Assembly (NCBI GenBank): GCA_002835675.1
Contig: PIZR01000002.1
Coordinates: 446,426 to 510,425, forward strand
Length of the DNA stretch: 64,000 nt
Direction of reading: 5' to 3'
Origin: Bacillus sp. BA3
Lineage (GTDB): Bacteria > Bacillota > Bacilli > Bacillales > DSM-1321
Shown: positions 38,410 to 49,603 of the stretch, piece after piece
Layout: each line of letters starts with the position of its first letter
Position numbering within the stretch: the first letter of the stretch is position 1
Translations under genes and position numbers: made by a program
Notes under the pieces: generated by a model
What the model was told of the DNA's origin: nothing
The model's input: only the letters and a program-made list of their open reading frames with translations
The model's database searches: none

Positions 38410-38678
38410 TAGTATTCCTCTCGATGATTCTTAAGATACGACTTAACCAATTCTTCGATGATTTCATCGCGTTCTAGCTTACGAATAATGTTTCGAGCAT
38501 CCATATGGCGCGGGATGTAGGCCGGGTCACCAGATAATAGATAACCGACAATCTGGTTTATCGGGTTATAACCTTTTTCCTGAAGTGCAACATAAACTTG
38601 AGACAATACTTCTTGTACATCTCTTTCGAATGGTTCTTCGGGAAAATTAAATTTCATCGTTTTATCAAAGGAACTCAT
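38409..38678 (-). CDS. yrzL: IreB family regulatory phosphoprotein (YrzL)
   Basis: An 89-residue protein starting [12 protein letters not shown], matching the DUF965/IreB family. In Enterococcus IreB is phosphorylated by the Ser/Thr kinase IreK and modulates cephalosporin resistance. The Thr in DKTMKF is in the conserved N-terminal region. The second ATG (38676-38678) gives better spacing to GAGAGGTG than the first. It is first in the yrzL-ruvX-yrzB operon, downstream of alaS. Confidence 0.92.
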   Translation of the reverse strand: MSSFDKTMKFNFPEEPFERDVQEVLSQVYVALQEKGYNPINQIVGYLLSGDPAYIPRHMDARNIIRKLERDEIIEELVKSYLKNHREEY

Positions 38679-38744
38679 AAACATGCACCTCTCCTCAGCG
38701 TCCAGAATCCACTATTACCTACATTGTACAACACTTTCCATTGA

Positions 38745-41381
38745 TTATGAAATCGATAAGACCCATTCTTCAACAAAATTAAGCGCTGCATCCAATTTTT
38801 CCGGGTCTTTTCCGCCGGCTTGGGCCATATCTGGACGTCCGCCACCGCCGCCGCCGCAACGGGAAGCAACTTCTTTGACCAATTTACCAGCATGGAAGCC
38901 GCGGTCGATGTAATCCTTAGTCACCCCGGCAATCAAATTGACTTTATCACCTTGGGCCGAACCTAATACGATAATGACAGAATCGAGCTTTTGTTTCAAA
39001 TCATCCGCCATGGCACGCAGATTATTCATGTCGGTAGCTTGAACCTTCGCCACCAATACTTGAACGCCATTAACGTCTTTTACGTTAGAAACAAGGCTGC
39101 TTGCTTCAATATTACTTAATTTTGCAGTAAGGCTTTCATTATCACGATGAAGTTCCTTCACTTCAGCTAGTACCGTTTCAATTCTTGAAGGTACATCTTT
39201 CAAGTTCGTTTTCAATTTGGCAGCCGCGTCTTTCAAGACACCGATTTGATCAGTCATCAATTTGTATGCCCCTGCACCCGTTACCGCTTCAATACGGCGA
39301 GTACCTGCACCGATGCCGCTTTCAGATACGATTTTGAACAAGCCGATTACCGCTGTATTCGGAACGTGGACACCCCCGCAAAGCTCGAGGCTGTAATCGC
39401 CGATTTGAACGACACGGACAATCTTGCCGTATTTTTCGCCGAACAACGCCATTGCGCCCATAGCCTTAGCTTCCTCGATGTTTTTATAGTCCGTATTCAC
39501 TTGTAAGCTTTGCCAAATCTTTTCATTTACAATCGTTTCGATTTGTTCAATCTCTTCAGCCGTTATCTGGCCAAAATGAGAGAAGTCGAAGCGAAGGCGT
39601 TCAGCCTGTACGAGTGAACCTGCTTGATTGACATGTGTACCAAGCACATCTTTTAACGCCTGATGCAGAAGATGCGTCGCTGTATGATTTTTCGTGATAT
39701 GGATCCGATTTTCTTGATTTACCGTAGCAACGATATCGGAATCTGCTGTTAAAGTGCCGGCAGTAACTGTTACACGGTGCAGATTTTGGCCATTAGGAGC
39801 CTTTTGGACATCATGGACATCAACCTTCACTGATTCACTGGCCATCGTTCCTATATCGGCTATTTGTCCGCCGCTTTCCGCATAGAAAGGAGTTTTGTTC
39901 AGTATCACTTGAACTTCTTCACCTTCTTGTGCCTCCGTTACAAGCTCGCCATTTTTTACTATGGCAGCAACTTTGGCTTCGACAGCGACTTGATCATAGC
40001 CGACAAATTCACTTTCAACTTTAATATCTCCCAATACCCCGCCTTGGATTTGCATGGAATCCACATCTTGACGCGCTGAACGGGCACGTTCACGCTGTGC
40101 ATCCATTTCCTTTTCAAATCCAGCATGATCGACCGTCATGCCTTCTTCTTCTGCATATTCTTCCGTTAACTCAATCGGGAAGCCATATGTGTCATATAAA
40201 CGGAATGCGTCACTGCCAGGAATGGTTGTACCGCCTTTTTCCTTTTCCTTTTTAATGACTTCAGAAAGGATGGCGAGTCCATCATTTAGAGTTTCATGGA
40301 AGCGTTCCTCTTCATTCTTGATTACTTTTGCAATGAACTCTTTATTCTTAAGGACTTCAGGGTAGAAGTCTTTCATGATTTCGCCGACGACCGTCACAAG
40401 CTCGAACATGAATGGTCGATTGATGTTGATTTGCTTAGCATACCGAACCGCTCTGCGGAGTAAACGGCGCAATACATAACCGCGGCCTTCGTTGGATGGA
40501 AGAGCCCCGTCACCTACTGCAAAGGCTACCGTACGAATATGGTCTGCAATGACCTTGAATGCAACATCTTTTTCTGAATCAACACCATACTTCACATCGG
40601 AAATCTCTTCGACTGCCCGGATGATCGGCATGAATAAATCTGTATCATAGTTCGTCGCCACATCTTGAACGACGGAAGCCATACGTTCAAGGCCCATGCC
40701 TGTATCGATATTTTTCTTTGGAAGCGGTGTGTAAGAACCGTCCGGATTATGGTTGAATTGGGAAAACACAAGATTCCAGACTTCTAGATGCCGTTCATTT
40801 TCCCCGCCTGGATATAATTCCGGATCATTCGGATCATCGCCATATGCTGGTCCGCGGTCATAGAAAATCTCTGTGTTCGGGCCGCTTGGACCTTCACCGA
40901 TATCCCAGAAGTTCTCCTCCAGGCGAATGATCCTTTCAGCAGGAACGCCGATTTTCTTATTCCAGAGTTCGAATGCTTCATCATCTTCAGGATGGATCGT
41001 CACAGCCAATTTGTCTTTGTCGAACCCAATCCATTTTTCATCGGTCAAAAATTCCCATGCCCATGTGATGGCTTCTTCTTTGAAATATTCACCAATGGAG
41101 AAGTTTCCGAGCATTTCGAAGAACGTATGATGACGTGCCGTTTTCCCCACGTTTTCAATATCGTTTGTACGGATGGCCTTTTGAGCATTTGTAATCCTTG
41201 GATTTTCAGGAATCACCCGTCCATCAAAATATTTCTTTAACGTCGCCACCCCGGAATTGATCCAAAGCAATGATGGATCTTCATGAGGAACCAATGACGC
41301 ACTTGGTTCGATGTTATGGCCTTTTTCACTAAAAAAATCTAAATACATTTGGCGGATTTGAGCACCAGTTAAATACTTCAT
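38745..41381 (-). CDS. alaS: Alanyl-tRNA synthetase
   Basis: An 878-residue class II synthetase. It has the N-terminal catalytic core, the editing domain with HTATHLLH and the ELCGGVHV zinc-type motif, and the C-terminal DHHA1 domain with the [17 protein letters not shown] stretch. It charges tRNA-Ala and edits Ser and Gly errors. The ATG at 41379-41381 has an AAAGGAGG site. It is preceded by a T-box leader and a consensus promoter. Confidence 0.98.
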   Translation of the reverse strand: MKYLTGAQIRQMYLDFFSEKGHNIEPSASLVPHEDPSLLWINSGVATLKKYFDGRVIPENPRITNAQKAIRTNDIENVGKTARHHTFFEMLGNFSIGEYFKEEAITWAWEFLTDEKWIGFDKDKLAVTIHPEDDEAFELWNKKIGVPAERIIRLEENFWDIGEGPSGPNTEIFYDRGPAYGDDPNDPELYPGGENERHLEVWNLVFSQFNHNPDGSYTPLPKKNIDTGMGLERMASVVQDVATNYDTDLFMPIIRAVEEISDVKYGVDSEKDVAFKVIADHIRTVAFAVGDGALPSNEGRGYVLRRLLRRAVRYAKQININRPFMFELVTVVGEIMKDFYPEVLKNKEFIAKVIKNEEERFHETLNDGLAILSEVIKKEKEKGGTTIPGSDAFRLYDTYGFPIELTEEYAEEEGMTVDHAGFEKEMDAQRERARSARQDVDSMQIQGGVLGDIKVESEFVGYDQVAVEAKVAAIVKNGELVTEAQEGEEVQVILNKTPFYAESGGQIADIGTMASESVKVDVHDVQKAPNGQNLHRVTVTAGTLTADSDIVATVNQENRIHITKNHTATHLLHQALKDVLGTHVNQAGSLVQAERLRFDFSHFGQITAEEIEQIETIVNEKIWQSLQVNTDYKNIEEAKAMGAMALFGEKYGKIVRVVQIGDYSLELCGGVHVPNTAVIGLFKIVSESGIGAGTRRIEAVTGAGAYKLMTDQIGVLKDAAAKLKTNLKDVPSRIETVLAEVKELHRDNESLTAKLSNIEASSLVSNVKDVNGVQVLVAKVQATDMNNLRAMADDLKQKLDSVIIVLGSAQGDKVNLIAGVTKDYIDRGFHAGKLVKEVASRCGGGGGGRPDMAQAGGKDPEKLDAALNFVEEWVLSIS

Positions 41382-41419
41382 ATATATATCCTCCTTTAAA
41401 AATTATGTAATTTTGAGCA

Positions 41420-41667
41420 CACAAAAAACCCCCATCCCAAAAACAGGGACGAGAGTTGACTCGCGGTACCACCCTGATTATGGACGCAGGAATTCATCCC
41501 AGGCCCATCACCTTCATAAAAGCCTTAACGCGGCATGACGGCAGGTATTAGCTGCTCTCAGGACTAGCTTTCTGCTGCTCTTCACCTTACAGCCCCTTTC
41601 AGCCTGGGGGACCACTCTCTTTTAGATGGACTTCAGCATACTTCATCCTTCAACGAATTATCTTATG
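41420..41667 (-). promoter_or_regulatory. T-box riboswitch leader of alaS
   Basis: Read on the minus strand, the leader holds a long stem I region (AGAGAGTGG...AGAGCAGC), the diagnostic T-box sequence AGGGTGGTACCGCG (41462-41475) and a terminator (CCC-TGTTTTT-GGG context followed by GTTTTTTGTG). Uncharged tRNA-Ala should favour the antiterminator. The specifier should be a GCN codon; GCT or GCC in AGCAGCTAATACCTGCC are candidates, but I cannot assign it without folding. Confidence 0.95.
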
Positions 41668-41673
41668 TAATGG

Positions 41674-41702
41674 ATTATATTCACAAGACTTTTATTTGTC
41701 AA
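41674..41702 (-). promoter_or_regulatory. Consensus SigA promoter of alaS
   Basis: TTGACA (41697-41702) and TATAAT (41674-41679), both exact, are 17 bases apart. The -35 lies inside the last codons of the upstream transporter gene. Confidence 0.92.
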
Positions 41703-42768
41703 TAAGGGGCGGCTTCTTTCTAAAGTGAACGCGGGCATGAAGTACAAAAACTTTCAATACTGCCAATATGGGAATTGAAAGGACCATGCCCATGATACCT
41801 CCTATTTCACCCCCGGCCAATAATGCGAGCATGATGAACAGCGGATGCATATGGAGGCTTTTACCGACTATAAGCGGCGAAAGGATATTTCCCTCAAGAA
41901 ATTGAAGTACAAGCACGATGACCGCGATGATCAACACCATCTTAACCGACATTGTCGCGGCGATGACCAGTGCAGGAATCGCCCCAATAATCGGTCCGAA
42001 ATAAGGAATGACATTCGTTATCCCGATTATCGCCCCCAATAGAAGCGGATATTGCATTCCGACTATCCAGAAGAGCAGCGAGGAAATCAAACCGATCACG
42101 ACACAGACGATGATTTGTCCGCGGATATAGCCGCCAAGCGACGCATCCACATCACGAATGAATGCCCGTCCCTGCTTGCGCCATTTTTTCGGCGTCATAT
42201 ACCATGCCATTTTTTTTAAAACAGTGAAATCTTTCAGGATATAAAATGCGATGAATGGAATCAATGCAATCAGGACGATGAAATCAATCATCTTCATCGC
42301 ATACTCCATCGCCTTTTCAGGTATACGCTTCAGCCAATCTTCGAAAAGGGTGACACCTTCTTCGAACCTTTCATGAATTCCGAACGGCCAGGCAGCCGTT
42401 TGATGATTGAGTTTATCGATGCTGCCCCGGTACTGTTCAACCAGTTCCGGCACGCTTTCCGACAGCTCGCGGACCTGGCTGACCATCACTGGGATACCTT
42501 TATAAACAGCAAAGCCGATCCCTCCGAAAAACAATAAATAGATGATTGTAATCGAAAGCCAGCGACGCATCCCCTTCTCATTTAAATATTCCACTACAGG
42601 GTGGAGCAAGTAACTGATGAACGCACCGATCAAAAAAGGCAGCAGTACCGTCACACATACAGCAACGACAGGTCCCCACATGGGCTTAAGTTTCATAAAA
42701 ATATAGATAACGAAAAATAAGAGCAATAAAAAACCCAGGCGATAAAACCACTTTAGACGAATACTCAC
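41692..42768 (-). CDS. yrrI: AI-2E/PerM family transporter YrrI
   Basis: A 358-residue membrane protein with about seven to eight hydrophobic segments, a long amphipathic central region (about residues 85-145) and the GxxxNxIPYFGPxxG-type motif (ITNVIPYFGPIIGAIPA). Family members are sodium/proton antiporters or export autoinducer-like compounds. The substrate here is unknown. The GTG at 42766-42768 is used because GGGAGGTG lies six bases upstream, and a GTG inside that site is rejected. A hairpin can hide this ribosome site. Confidence 0.9.
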   Translation of the reverse strand: MSIRLKWFYRLGFLLLLFFVIYIFMKLKPMWGPVVAVCVTVLLPFLIGAFISYLLHPVVEYLNEKGMRRWLSITIIYLLFFGGIGFAVYKGIPVMVSQVRELSESVPELVEQYRGSIDKLNHQTAAWPFGIHERFEEGVTLFEDWLKRIPEKAMEYAMKMIDFIVLIALIPFIAFYILKDFTVLKKMAWYMTPKKWRKQGRAFIRDVDASLGGYIRGQIIVCVVIGLISSLLFWIVGMQYPLLLGAIIGITNVIPYFGPIIGAIPALVIAATMSVKMVLIIAVIVLVLQFLEGNILSPLIVGKSLHMHPLFIMLALLAGGEIGGIMGMVLSIPILAVLKVFVLHARVHFRKKPPLIDK

Positions 42769-42775
42769 AATAAAC

Positions 42776-42810
42776 ACCTCCCGCTCATTTATTCTTCGAA
42801 AGGCGGGAGG
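42776..42810 (-). promoter_or_regulatory. Hairpin covering the yrrI ribosome binding site
   Basis: CCTCCCGC (from 42803-42810, minus sense) is a perfect eight-base complement of the GCGGGAGG that forms the yrrI Shine-Dalgarno (42777-42784), with an 18-base loop. Folding would block initiation. Confidence 0.6.
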
Positions 42811-42821
42811 TTTTCATACAT

Positions 42822-42853
42822 AAAAAAGAGTGCCCTCATTATCAGGACACCCA
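42822..42853 (-). terminator. Terminator upstream of yrrI
   Basis: GTGTCC pairs with GGGCAC and is followed by TCTTTTTTA on the minus strand. It closes the small gene unit at 42860-43664. Confidence 0.75.
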
Positions 42854-42859
42854 TTCCTG

Positions 42860-42973
42860 CTATAATAATGATTTTAATCTTTTGCGTATTTTCTTCATGT
42901 TCCGTTTAAACATCTTCGAGTTCATCAAGTCCGAACCCATATTCATTAGAGTATTGCGTGAACGTCTAGCCAT
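42860..42973 (-). CDS. Small basic protein, DUF3918-like (YrzQ type)
   Basis: A 37-residue, very basic protein (MARRSRNTLMNMGSD... to KRLKSLL). The MARR..NTLMNM start and the KKIRKR end resemble the DUF3918/YrzQ family of Bacillus. The ATG at 42971-42973 has a GGAAGAGGTG site. It sits between the zinc-ribbon gene and a terminator. Function unknown; the family call is tentative. Confidence 0.6.
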   Translation of the reverse strand: MARRSRNTLMNMGSDLMNSKMFKRNMKKIRKRLKSLL

Positions 42974-42994
42974 TGCAAACACCTCTTCCGTTAT

Positions 42995-43189
42995 TTACAT
43001 ACCGAAGCGGCGGTCATTTTCCTCAAACAAATCATCCAATGAGCTTAAACTTCCATCTTCCTCGACTTGGTGCGTATTTATGAGCCCTTCGGATAGAGTC
43101 ATTTCAATAAAGCAATTCCAACAATAATATTGATTTACGCCAATCTTCCCAACATCTTTACTGCGGCAATTCGGACATTTAATTTCCAA
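42995..43189 (-). CDS. Zinc-ribbon protein YrzR-like
   Basis: A 64-residue protein with two CxxC pairs (CPNCRS near residues 5-10 and YYCWNCF near 20-26) forming a zinc ribbon, followed by an acidic tail. The start is the TTG at 43187-43189, six bases after GAGGTG, giving MEIKCPNC. The open frame continues upstream into the PRC-barrel gene, which stops ten bases before. Probably co-transcribed with it. The molecular role is unknown. Confidence 0.72.
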   Translation of the reverse strand: MEIKCPNCRSKDVGKIGVNQYYCWNCFIEMTLSEGLINTHQVEEDGSLSSLDDLFEENDRRFGM

Positions 43190-43199
43190 AATGGACACC

Positions 43200-43664
43200 T
43201 CACTGTTCATAAACTGAAACAATGATGGTATCCTTCCCTAATGCAGGCGGCTGTTTTGATTCTATCACTGTCGACTCCGAGAAAAACCCATCCGTTGTTT
43301 CATACGCTATAATCGTGCCCATTTTTTCCTTGAAATATACATCCTGCAGTAAACCAAGCTCTTCGCCCATTTCTGAAAAAAGCATGCGTCCCAATAATTC
43401 GTCCTTCGAGAGGCAAATGGAATCCGCAGGCACCTTCCTTAAGGTTGAATCCTGTTGCATGATGACGATCCCATCTGGACCGAATGAAGAAATATCGTCG
43501 AGTTTCAAATGAAAAGCTCTTTTGAACAATGCATGTTGATGAACGACCAACCCTGTTACCTGACCCATTTCAGAAATTGATAAATCGTGGACCGTACCGA
43601 TTTTTTCTCCTTTGATTGTAAAAACCGGCATCCCTTTCAATAAAGAAAACGTCCGCAAGGTCAT
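43200..43664 (-). CDS. yrrD: PRC-barrel domain protein YrrD
   Basis: A 154-residue protein made of two PRC-barrel-like halves: TFSLLKGMPVFTIKGEKIGTV at the start and LSKDELLGRMLFSEMGEELGLLQDVYF in the middle. It lies between recD2-side genes and yrzR, as YrrD does in B. subtilis. PRC barrels bind RNA, proteins or pigments in different families; the role here is unknown. Confidence 0.82.
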   Translation of the reverse strand: MTLRTFSLLKGMPVFTIKGEKIGTVHDLSISEMGQVTGLVVHQHALFKRAFHLKLDDISSFGPDGIVIMQQDSTLRKVPADSICLSKDELLGRMLFSEMGEELGLLQDVYFKEKMGTIIAYETTDGFFSESTVIESKQPPALGKDTIIVSVYEQ

Positions 43665-43767
43665 CCCGCCTTTCCGAACATTTTTATTATCTCTTTACTA
43701 TTGTAAATAGATGTGCTGAAAGGTTTTCCATTGTTGGTTTCTCTTCCGGTAAAACAGAAACCAGGCC

Positions 43768-43793
43768 ATAAAAAAAGACCGGTTTCCCGGTCT
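43768..43793 (-). terminator. Terminator after the TPM-domain gene
   Basis: GACCGG pairs with CCGGTC across a short loop and TTTTTTATGG follows on the minus strand. Confidence 0.85.
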
Positions 43794-43805
43794 AATACAC
43801 TTACT

Positions 43806-44579
43806 TTACCATCCTCTGCTGGCACCTCCGCCACCGGAACTTCCTCCGCCGCCGCCCCGTGGACCGCCGCTGCCGCCTCCACGGCCGCCGCCACCTCCGC
43901 GACTGATGATTATCAAGAGAATATTGATTAGCGTTTGAAGGAAAAATCCTTTAAAGAACTTGGCATCGAGGATGACTACGATGATGACTACGATGATAAT
44001 GAGGAAAATCTGTAAACCTGATGGCTGAAAGGTTTCTGACTCGGGCTGAACGGAGAGATCTTGATAAAACTCGTCACCTAGGTCGTATTCCTTCGTGACA
44101 TCGTTATATACAGCCTTATAGGTCTCCGTCATGGCAACATCATATTTACCCTCTTTCAGCGCAGGGATAGCCACATCATCCAAAATCTGTCCAGATCTTA
44201 TATCGGTAATGGCCCCTTCCAACCCGTACCCCACTTCAATGCGGATTTTCTGTTCTTCCATGGCCAGCACAATGAGGACTCCATTGTTCAGCTCGGCATC
44301 ACCAAGCTTGAATGATCTAAATGCCTCGACCGAGTACTCCTCGATTTCGGATCCTTCCATCGAATCAACCGCCAAAACGGAAATTTGTGCTTTTGTGGCA
44401 TCATCCAAGCGTTTCCCAAGTTCGATGAGTTCGGATTTTTCCTGATCATCCAGGACTCCAGCAAAGTCCTGAACATATATATCCCCAACTGGTTCAGGGA
44501 TGTTAGGTTGTGCTGCGGCTACGTTTGCTAAACCGAACGTGAGAATGAAGAATAGCGCAAACACAGCGAGTCTTTTCAT
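43806..44579 (-). CDS. TPM domain protein with glycine-rich C-terminus
   Basis: A 257-residue exported protein. A signal peptide occupies about residues 1-23 (ends AAAAQ). The TPM_phosphatase domain is at about 30-150, with GVLDDQEKSEL and VGYGLEGAITD. One membrane helix lies at about 190-210, followed by a Gly/Arg/Ser-rich tail ending GGGGASRGW. It overlaps lemA by one base. TPM and LemA proteins are commonly paired, and a role at the envelope is likely, but the function is unknown. The low-complexity tail is usual in this family. Confidence 0.88.
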   Translation of the reverse strand: MKRLAVFALFFILTFGLANVAAAQPNIPEPVGDIYVQDFAGVLDDQEKSELIELGKRLDDATKAQISVLAVDSMEGSEIEEYSVEAFRSFKLGDAELNNGVLIVLAMEEQKIRIEVGYGLEGAITDIRSGQILDDVAIPALKEGKYDVAMTETYKAVYNDVTKEYDLGDEFYQDLSVQPESETFQPSGLQIFLIIIVVIIVVILDAKFFKGFFLQTLINILLIIISRGGGGGRGGGSGGPRGGGGGSSGGGGASRGW

Positions 44580-45145
44580 TATTTATCGCTCCCGAAATCA
44601 ACCTTTGGCGTTTCTTTTTCTTGATCGGTCACTTCAAAATATGGTTTGGCATCGAACCCGAAAACTCCTGCCATCATATTCTTCGGAAAGCGTTTAATCA
44701 TTTTATTATAGTTGGTAACTTCATCATTATAGTCTTTTCGTGCTACCGTCAGCCGATTTTCCGTTCCTTCCAAACTATCCATGAGACCCTTAAAGTTCTC
44801 ATTGGCCTTTAAATCCGGATAGTTTTCGACAACCACCAAAAGTCGGCTCAAGGCCCCACTCAATTCTTGATCGGCATCAATCGCATCTTCAGTGGAATTG
44901 GCACCGGCCAGCTTCGAGCGTGCATCACTCACCGCTTTAATGGCTTCCGTTTCATGCGAAGCATAACCCTTCACCGTTTCGACAAGATTTGGAATCAAAT
45001 CCGCTCTTCGTTTTAATTGATTATCCACCTGCGACCATTTATTGTCGACGTCTTCACTGGCACTTACAAGGCCGTTGTATGAAGATGCCCCATAAATGAC
45101 AAGCAAAACGACAATGACTATTCCTATTATCCAACCTTTTTTCAT
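44579..45145 (-). CDS. lemA: LemA family protein
   Basis: A 188-residue protein with a single N-terminal membrane helix (about residues 4-20) and a long helical bundle with the DNKWSQVDNQLKRRADLIPNLV signature near the start and TVARKDYNDEVTNYN in the second half. The ATG at 45143-45145 follows AGGGGGGA. LemA proteins are envelope-associated with unknown biochemistry. It forms a two-gene unit with the TPM protein. Confidence 0.92.
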   Translation of the reverse strand: MKKGWIIGIVIVVLLVIYGASSYNGLVSASEDVDNKWSQVDNQLKRRADLIPNLVETVKGYASHETEAIKAVSDARSKLAGANSTEDAIDADQELSGALSRLLVVVENYPDLKANENFKGLMDSLEGTENRLTVARKDYNDEVTNYNKMIKRFPKNMMAGVFGFDAKPYFEVTDQEKETPKVDFGSDK

Positions 45146-45228
45146 CAAATCCCCCCTACTCTTTCACATATTAGTTATAATTCCACCAAAACTATGAATT
45201 TAAAACAAAATGCATCCAAAAGAACCCG

Positions 45229-47634
45229 CTACATAAAATCATAAGGCGTGACATTCTCCATCCCGATCATCGGGTCAGCATGCATGAGAATATCAAGATA
45301 ACTCGATTGTTGAGGTACTTCTCCCTTTTCCGCCGGCATTTCTTCTTCGCTCAAAATTTCCCGCAGCTTTTCACGCAAAGTCGTTTTGCGGCGCATCTCA
45401 TCATTACGCTCGATCCCTAAACGGAATGCATCTTCTTCACCACAAAGGATCAAGAAATTTTTACTGCGCGTAATCGCCGTATACAATAAATTACGTCGGA
45501 GCATCCGATAATAGCTTTTCACTACAGGTAAAATGACAATGGGGAATTCGCTTCCCTGCGACTTATGGATGGAGCAGCAATATGCATGTGTGATCTGGTT
45601 CAAGTCCTGCTTCGTGTATGTCACCTCGATGCCTTCGAACGATATGATTACTTTATCGACATGATCGGTATTTTCTTTAGCGAACAATATGGACACGATT
45701 TCTCCCATATCGCCATTAAAGACACCCTCCTCTGGCTGGTTCACCAGTTGAAGCACCTTATCTCCCGTTCTGTATATTACGTCTCCGAATTTTATTTCCC
45801 GCCGCTTTTCATCCGCATTGCTATTGAACACTTCCTGAAGCATTTTATTCAGTGCATCAATCCCGGCAGGCCCTCTATACATGGGAGCCAGCACCTGTAT
45901 ATCCTTGGCCGTGAAGCCTTTCGTCCTGGCATTGGCAACGACTTTCTCGATTACTTGGGCGATTTGACCGGTTTGGCAGCGAATGAACGATCGGTCTTCT
46001 TGCTGTTTCGTGACATCAGCCGGAAGCCTTCCCTTTTTGATTTCATGGGCTAATTCAATGATCGACGAGCCATCGGCTTGACGATAAATATGTTCCAGAC
46101 TGACAGTCGGTACACAATTCGATGCAAGCAAATCCTTTAAAACCTGCCCAGGGCCAACAGATGGCAGCTGATCTTCATCACCAACCAATATCACTTGGAC
46201 ATTTTCCGGCAGAGCTTTAAACAATTGATGGGCCAGCCACGTATCCACCATGGAAACCTCATCGATGATTACAATACGGCCATCCAGCTGATTATCCTCA
46301 TCATGGGAAAAGCCTTCACTCCCGTTCCACCCGAGCAAACGGTGGATCGTAACAGCGGGAAGCCCAGTCGATTCGGCCATGCGTTTCGCTGCCCTGCCAG
46401 TAGGAGCCGCAAGTACGAATGGAAATGGATCGCTTCCTTCTTTTTTATAATCGTTAATGTCCATCGATACGCCATGCAGCTCTGCATATAGCTCAACGAT
46501 TCCTTTGATGACTGTCGTCTTACCGGTACCCGGTCCGCCCGTCAAGATTAACATGGGTGATTGCAGGGCCGTTTGGATCGCTTCCTTTTGGGCCGGGGCA
46601 TAGGAAACATCCAGACGCTCTTCCAGCTCCCCAAGTGCAAGCAAGAACTCCGATTCGGGGAACTGGTCCTCATACTCGGTTTGAGCAAGCAGCCGCTTGA
46701 TGTTCATTACGATTCCCTTTTCCGAATAGAATAGCGAAGGCGGATAAATTCGTTGATCCTCGACAACTATTTTCCCCTCTTGCGTCAATTCGATTATTTC
46801 CGAGGAAATGTTCGTGAATTCAATGCGATCCCGTTTATTTTCCTCCAGCAACCGTTTGACTGCTTCCAAAAGCTGCTCGGCTTCTATGTAGATATTTCCG
46901 TCCTGCAGGCATTGTGATTCAAGCGTATATAAGCATGCAGCCTTGATTCGGTCGGGATGGCTGCCGGAAATGCCCAGCTGATGCCCAAGCTCATCCGCCC
47001 GTCCAAAACCAATCCCTTCAATATCCTCTACGAGCTTATACGGATTTCCCTGAACCATCGTTATCGTATCCTGTTTATACATTTGATATATCTTCATCGA
47101 CAGCTGCGGACCGAAGCCATATTGATTCAGGGCGATCATCACCTGCTCCAGACCTTGATGCTCGACCAATGTATCATAGAGGCCCTTTGCCTTTTCACCG
47201 GATAGCTTCGGGATATCATCAAGCAGCGAGGGCTGAGCCAGAATTTTTGAAATTGCCTTTTCACCCAGTGTCTCAACAATGCTTTCAGCTGTTTTCTTCC
47301 CAATGCCCTTGAAAAGGTCACCTGATAAATAACTGACGATGCCTTCCTTGGATTGAGGCAAATCCTTGCGAAAATGCTCTACATGAAATTGAAGGCCAAA
47401 ACGCGGATGTTCCTTCATGGCCCCATAAAAAATATAGATCTCATCCTCATGCATCCTTGGAAAATAACCAGTTACGACCGCTTCCTTCTCTTCATAATTC
47501 AGATTCGTTTCATGCACACGAATTCTTACAACCGAGTACATATTTTCTTCATTATGAAAGATCGTCACTAAATGACTTCCCTTCATGAACATTTTCTCTT
47601 CTGAAAACAAATCCAACGAGTCTTGCTGGCTCAA
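45229..47634 (-). CDS. recD2: RecD2-like ATP-dependent DNA helicase (YrrC)
   Basis: An 801-residue SF1B helicase with N-terminal helix-hairpin-helix-type repeats (SGDLFKGIGKKTAE), the P-loop GGPGTGKTT near residue 360, IIDEVSMVD (Walker B) and a C-terminal SH3/UvrD_C2 region with SIHKSQGSEF. RecD2 unwinds DNA 5' to 3' and is linked to replication fork and repair functions in B. subtilis. The TTG at 47632-47634 is preferred to the ATG at 47653-47655: AAAGGTGGGGAG lies just before it and the length then matches YrrC (798). Confidence 0.94.
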   Translation of the reverse strand: MSQQDSLDLFSEEKMFMKGSHLVTIFHNEENMYSVVRIRVHETNLNYEEKEAVVTGYFPRMHEDEIYIFYGAMKEHPRFGLQFHVEHFRKDLPQSKEGIVSYLSGDLFKGIGKKTAESIVETLGEKAISKILAQPSLLDDIPKLSGEKAKGLYDTLVEHQGLEQVMIALNQYGFGPQLSMKIYQMYKQDTITMVQGNPYKLVEDIEGIGFGRADELGHQLGISGSHPDRIKAACLYTLESQCLQDGNIYIEAEQLLEAVKRLLEENKRDRIEFTNISSEIIELTQEGKIVVEDQRIYPPSLFYSEKGIVMNIKRLLAQTEYEDQFPESEFLLALGELEERLDVSYAPAQKEAIQTALQSPMLILTGGPGTGKTTVIKGIVELYAELHGVSMDINDYKKEGSDPFPFVLAAPTGRAAKRMAESTGLPAVTIHRLLGWNGSEGFSHDEDNQLDGRIVIIDEVSMVDTWLAHQLFKALPENVQVILVGDEDQLPSVGPGQVLKDLLASNCVPTVSLEHIYRQADGSSIIELAHEIKKGRLPADVTKQQEDRSFIRCQTGQIAQVIEKVVANARTKGFTAKDIQVLAPMYRGPAGIDALNKMLQEVFNSNADEKRREIKFGDVIYRTGDKVLQLVNQPEEGVFNGDMGEIVSILFAKENTDHVDKVIISFEGIEVTYTKQDLNQITHAYCCSIHKSQGSEFPIVILPVVKSYYRMLRRNLLYTAITRSKNFLILCGEEDAFRLGIERNDEMRRKTTLREKLREILSEEEMPAEKGEVPQQSSYLDILMHADPMIGMENVTPYDFM

Positions 47635-47670
47635 CGCTTCTCCCCACCTTTCCATGCATATGCTTTTTAT

Positions 47671-48342
47671 TTACTCTGCATTCATTTCTTCCAACAGTTT
47701 CTTACCGTGTGCAGCAAGCATATGGTCTGGCTGTGCTTCCAAAGCCTTGTCAAAATAAGCCATCGCTGCTTGCGCATCCTCACGATACCCTGCAAACGCA
47801 ACACCTAAATTATAATAAGCATCCGCATGTCCCGGATCCTGTTCCACAACTAAATTCAGCTGGTTGATCAATTCATCATATAATTCCGCATTAGCAAGAC
47901 ATAACGCATATTGGAATCTTGCATCAACGTCCTCAGGGCTCAGCTCCACCGTTCTCTGTAAATAAGGCATCGCCAATTTCGGCTGATCCAATGCCATCAA
48001 TGTCAATCCAAGCATGAAGTAAGCATCGCTGTTATCCAGTCCCAATCGGATTGCCTTTTCGAACATATCCTTCGCTTCAACTAGTTTAGAATCTGATTCA
48101 TAATATAAGTTTCCTAATGAATAGTAAGCCGCTGCCGCATTTTCATCCAGCTCGATCGCCTTTTTGTAAAACTTGACCGCTTTATCCGTTTCACCAACGG
48201 CAATCAATACATTCCCAAAGTTTATGTAGGCAACAGGCTCATTCGGATTTTCCTCGATCGCCTCATTAAAAACCTTCGCCGCTTCTTCGTATTTCCCTTG
48301 CTGCATAAATTCAATTCCTTGTTGATTCTTATCCATATCCAT
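47671..48342 (-). CDS. yrrB: TPR-repeat protein YrrB
   Basis: A 223-residue protein made almost entirely of about six 34-residue TPR units (for example AVAYINFGNVL..VGETDKA and AAAYYSLGNLYYE). It should be a protein-binding scaffold. The partner is unknown; YrrB of B. subtilis has been suggested to interact with YrrC and neighbours because of their shared locus. It lies between mnmA and recD2 and is preceded by a terminator. Confidence 0.93.
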   Translation of the reverse strand: MDMDKNQQGIEFMQQGKYEEAAKVFNEAIEENPNEPVAYINFGNVLIAVGETDKAVKFYKKAIELDENAAAAYYSLGNLYYESDSKLVEAKDMFEKAIRLGLDNSDAYFMLGLTLMALDQPKLAMPYLQRTVELSPEDVDARFQYALCLANAELYDELINQLNLVVEQDPGHADAYYNLGVAFAGYREDAQAAMAYFDKALEAQPDHMLAAHGKKLLEEMNAE

Positions 48343-48418
48343 TCACACTCCATTTTTATATTAAAAAGTATAGCATAAGCCAGTGGCCCAATTCAGGCGG
48401 TATACCCGCAATCCAAAA

Positions 48419-48452
48419 GAAGTCCCCAACCGCAAACACAGCTGGGGACATG
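48419..48452 (-). terminator. Terminator after mnmA
   Basis: GTCCCCA pairs with TGGGGAC, with an 11-to-14-base loop, followed by CTTCTTTTGG on the minus strand. Confidence 0.8.
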
Positions 48453-48458
48453 CTTATT

Positions 48459-49583
<1,125 letters not shown>

Positions 49584-49603
49584 TCATTTATTTAAAGTGA
49601 GAA

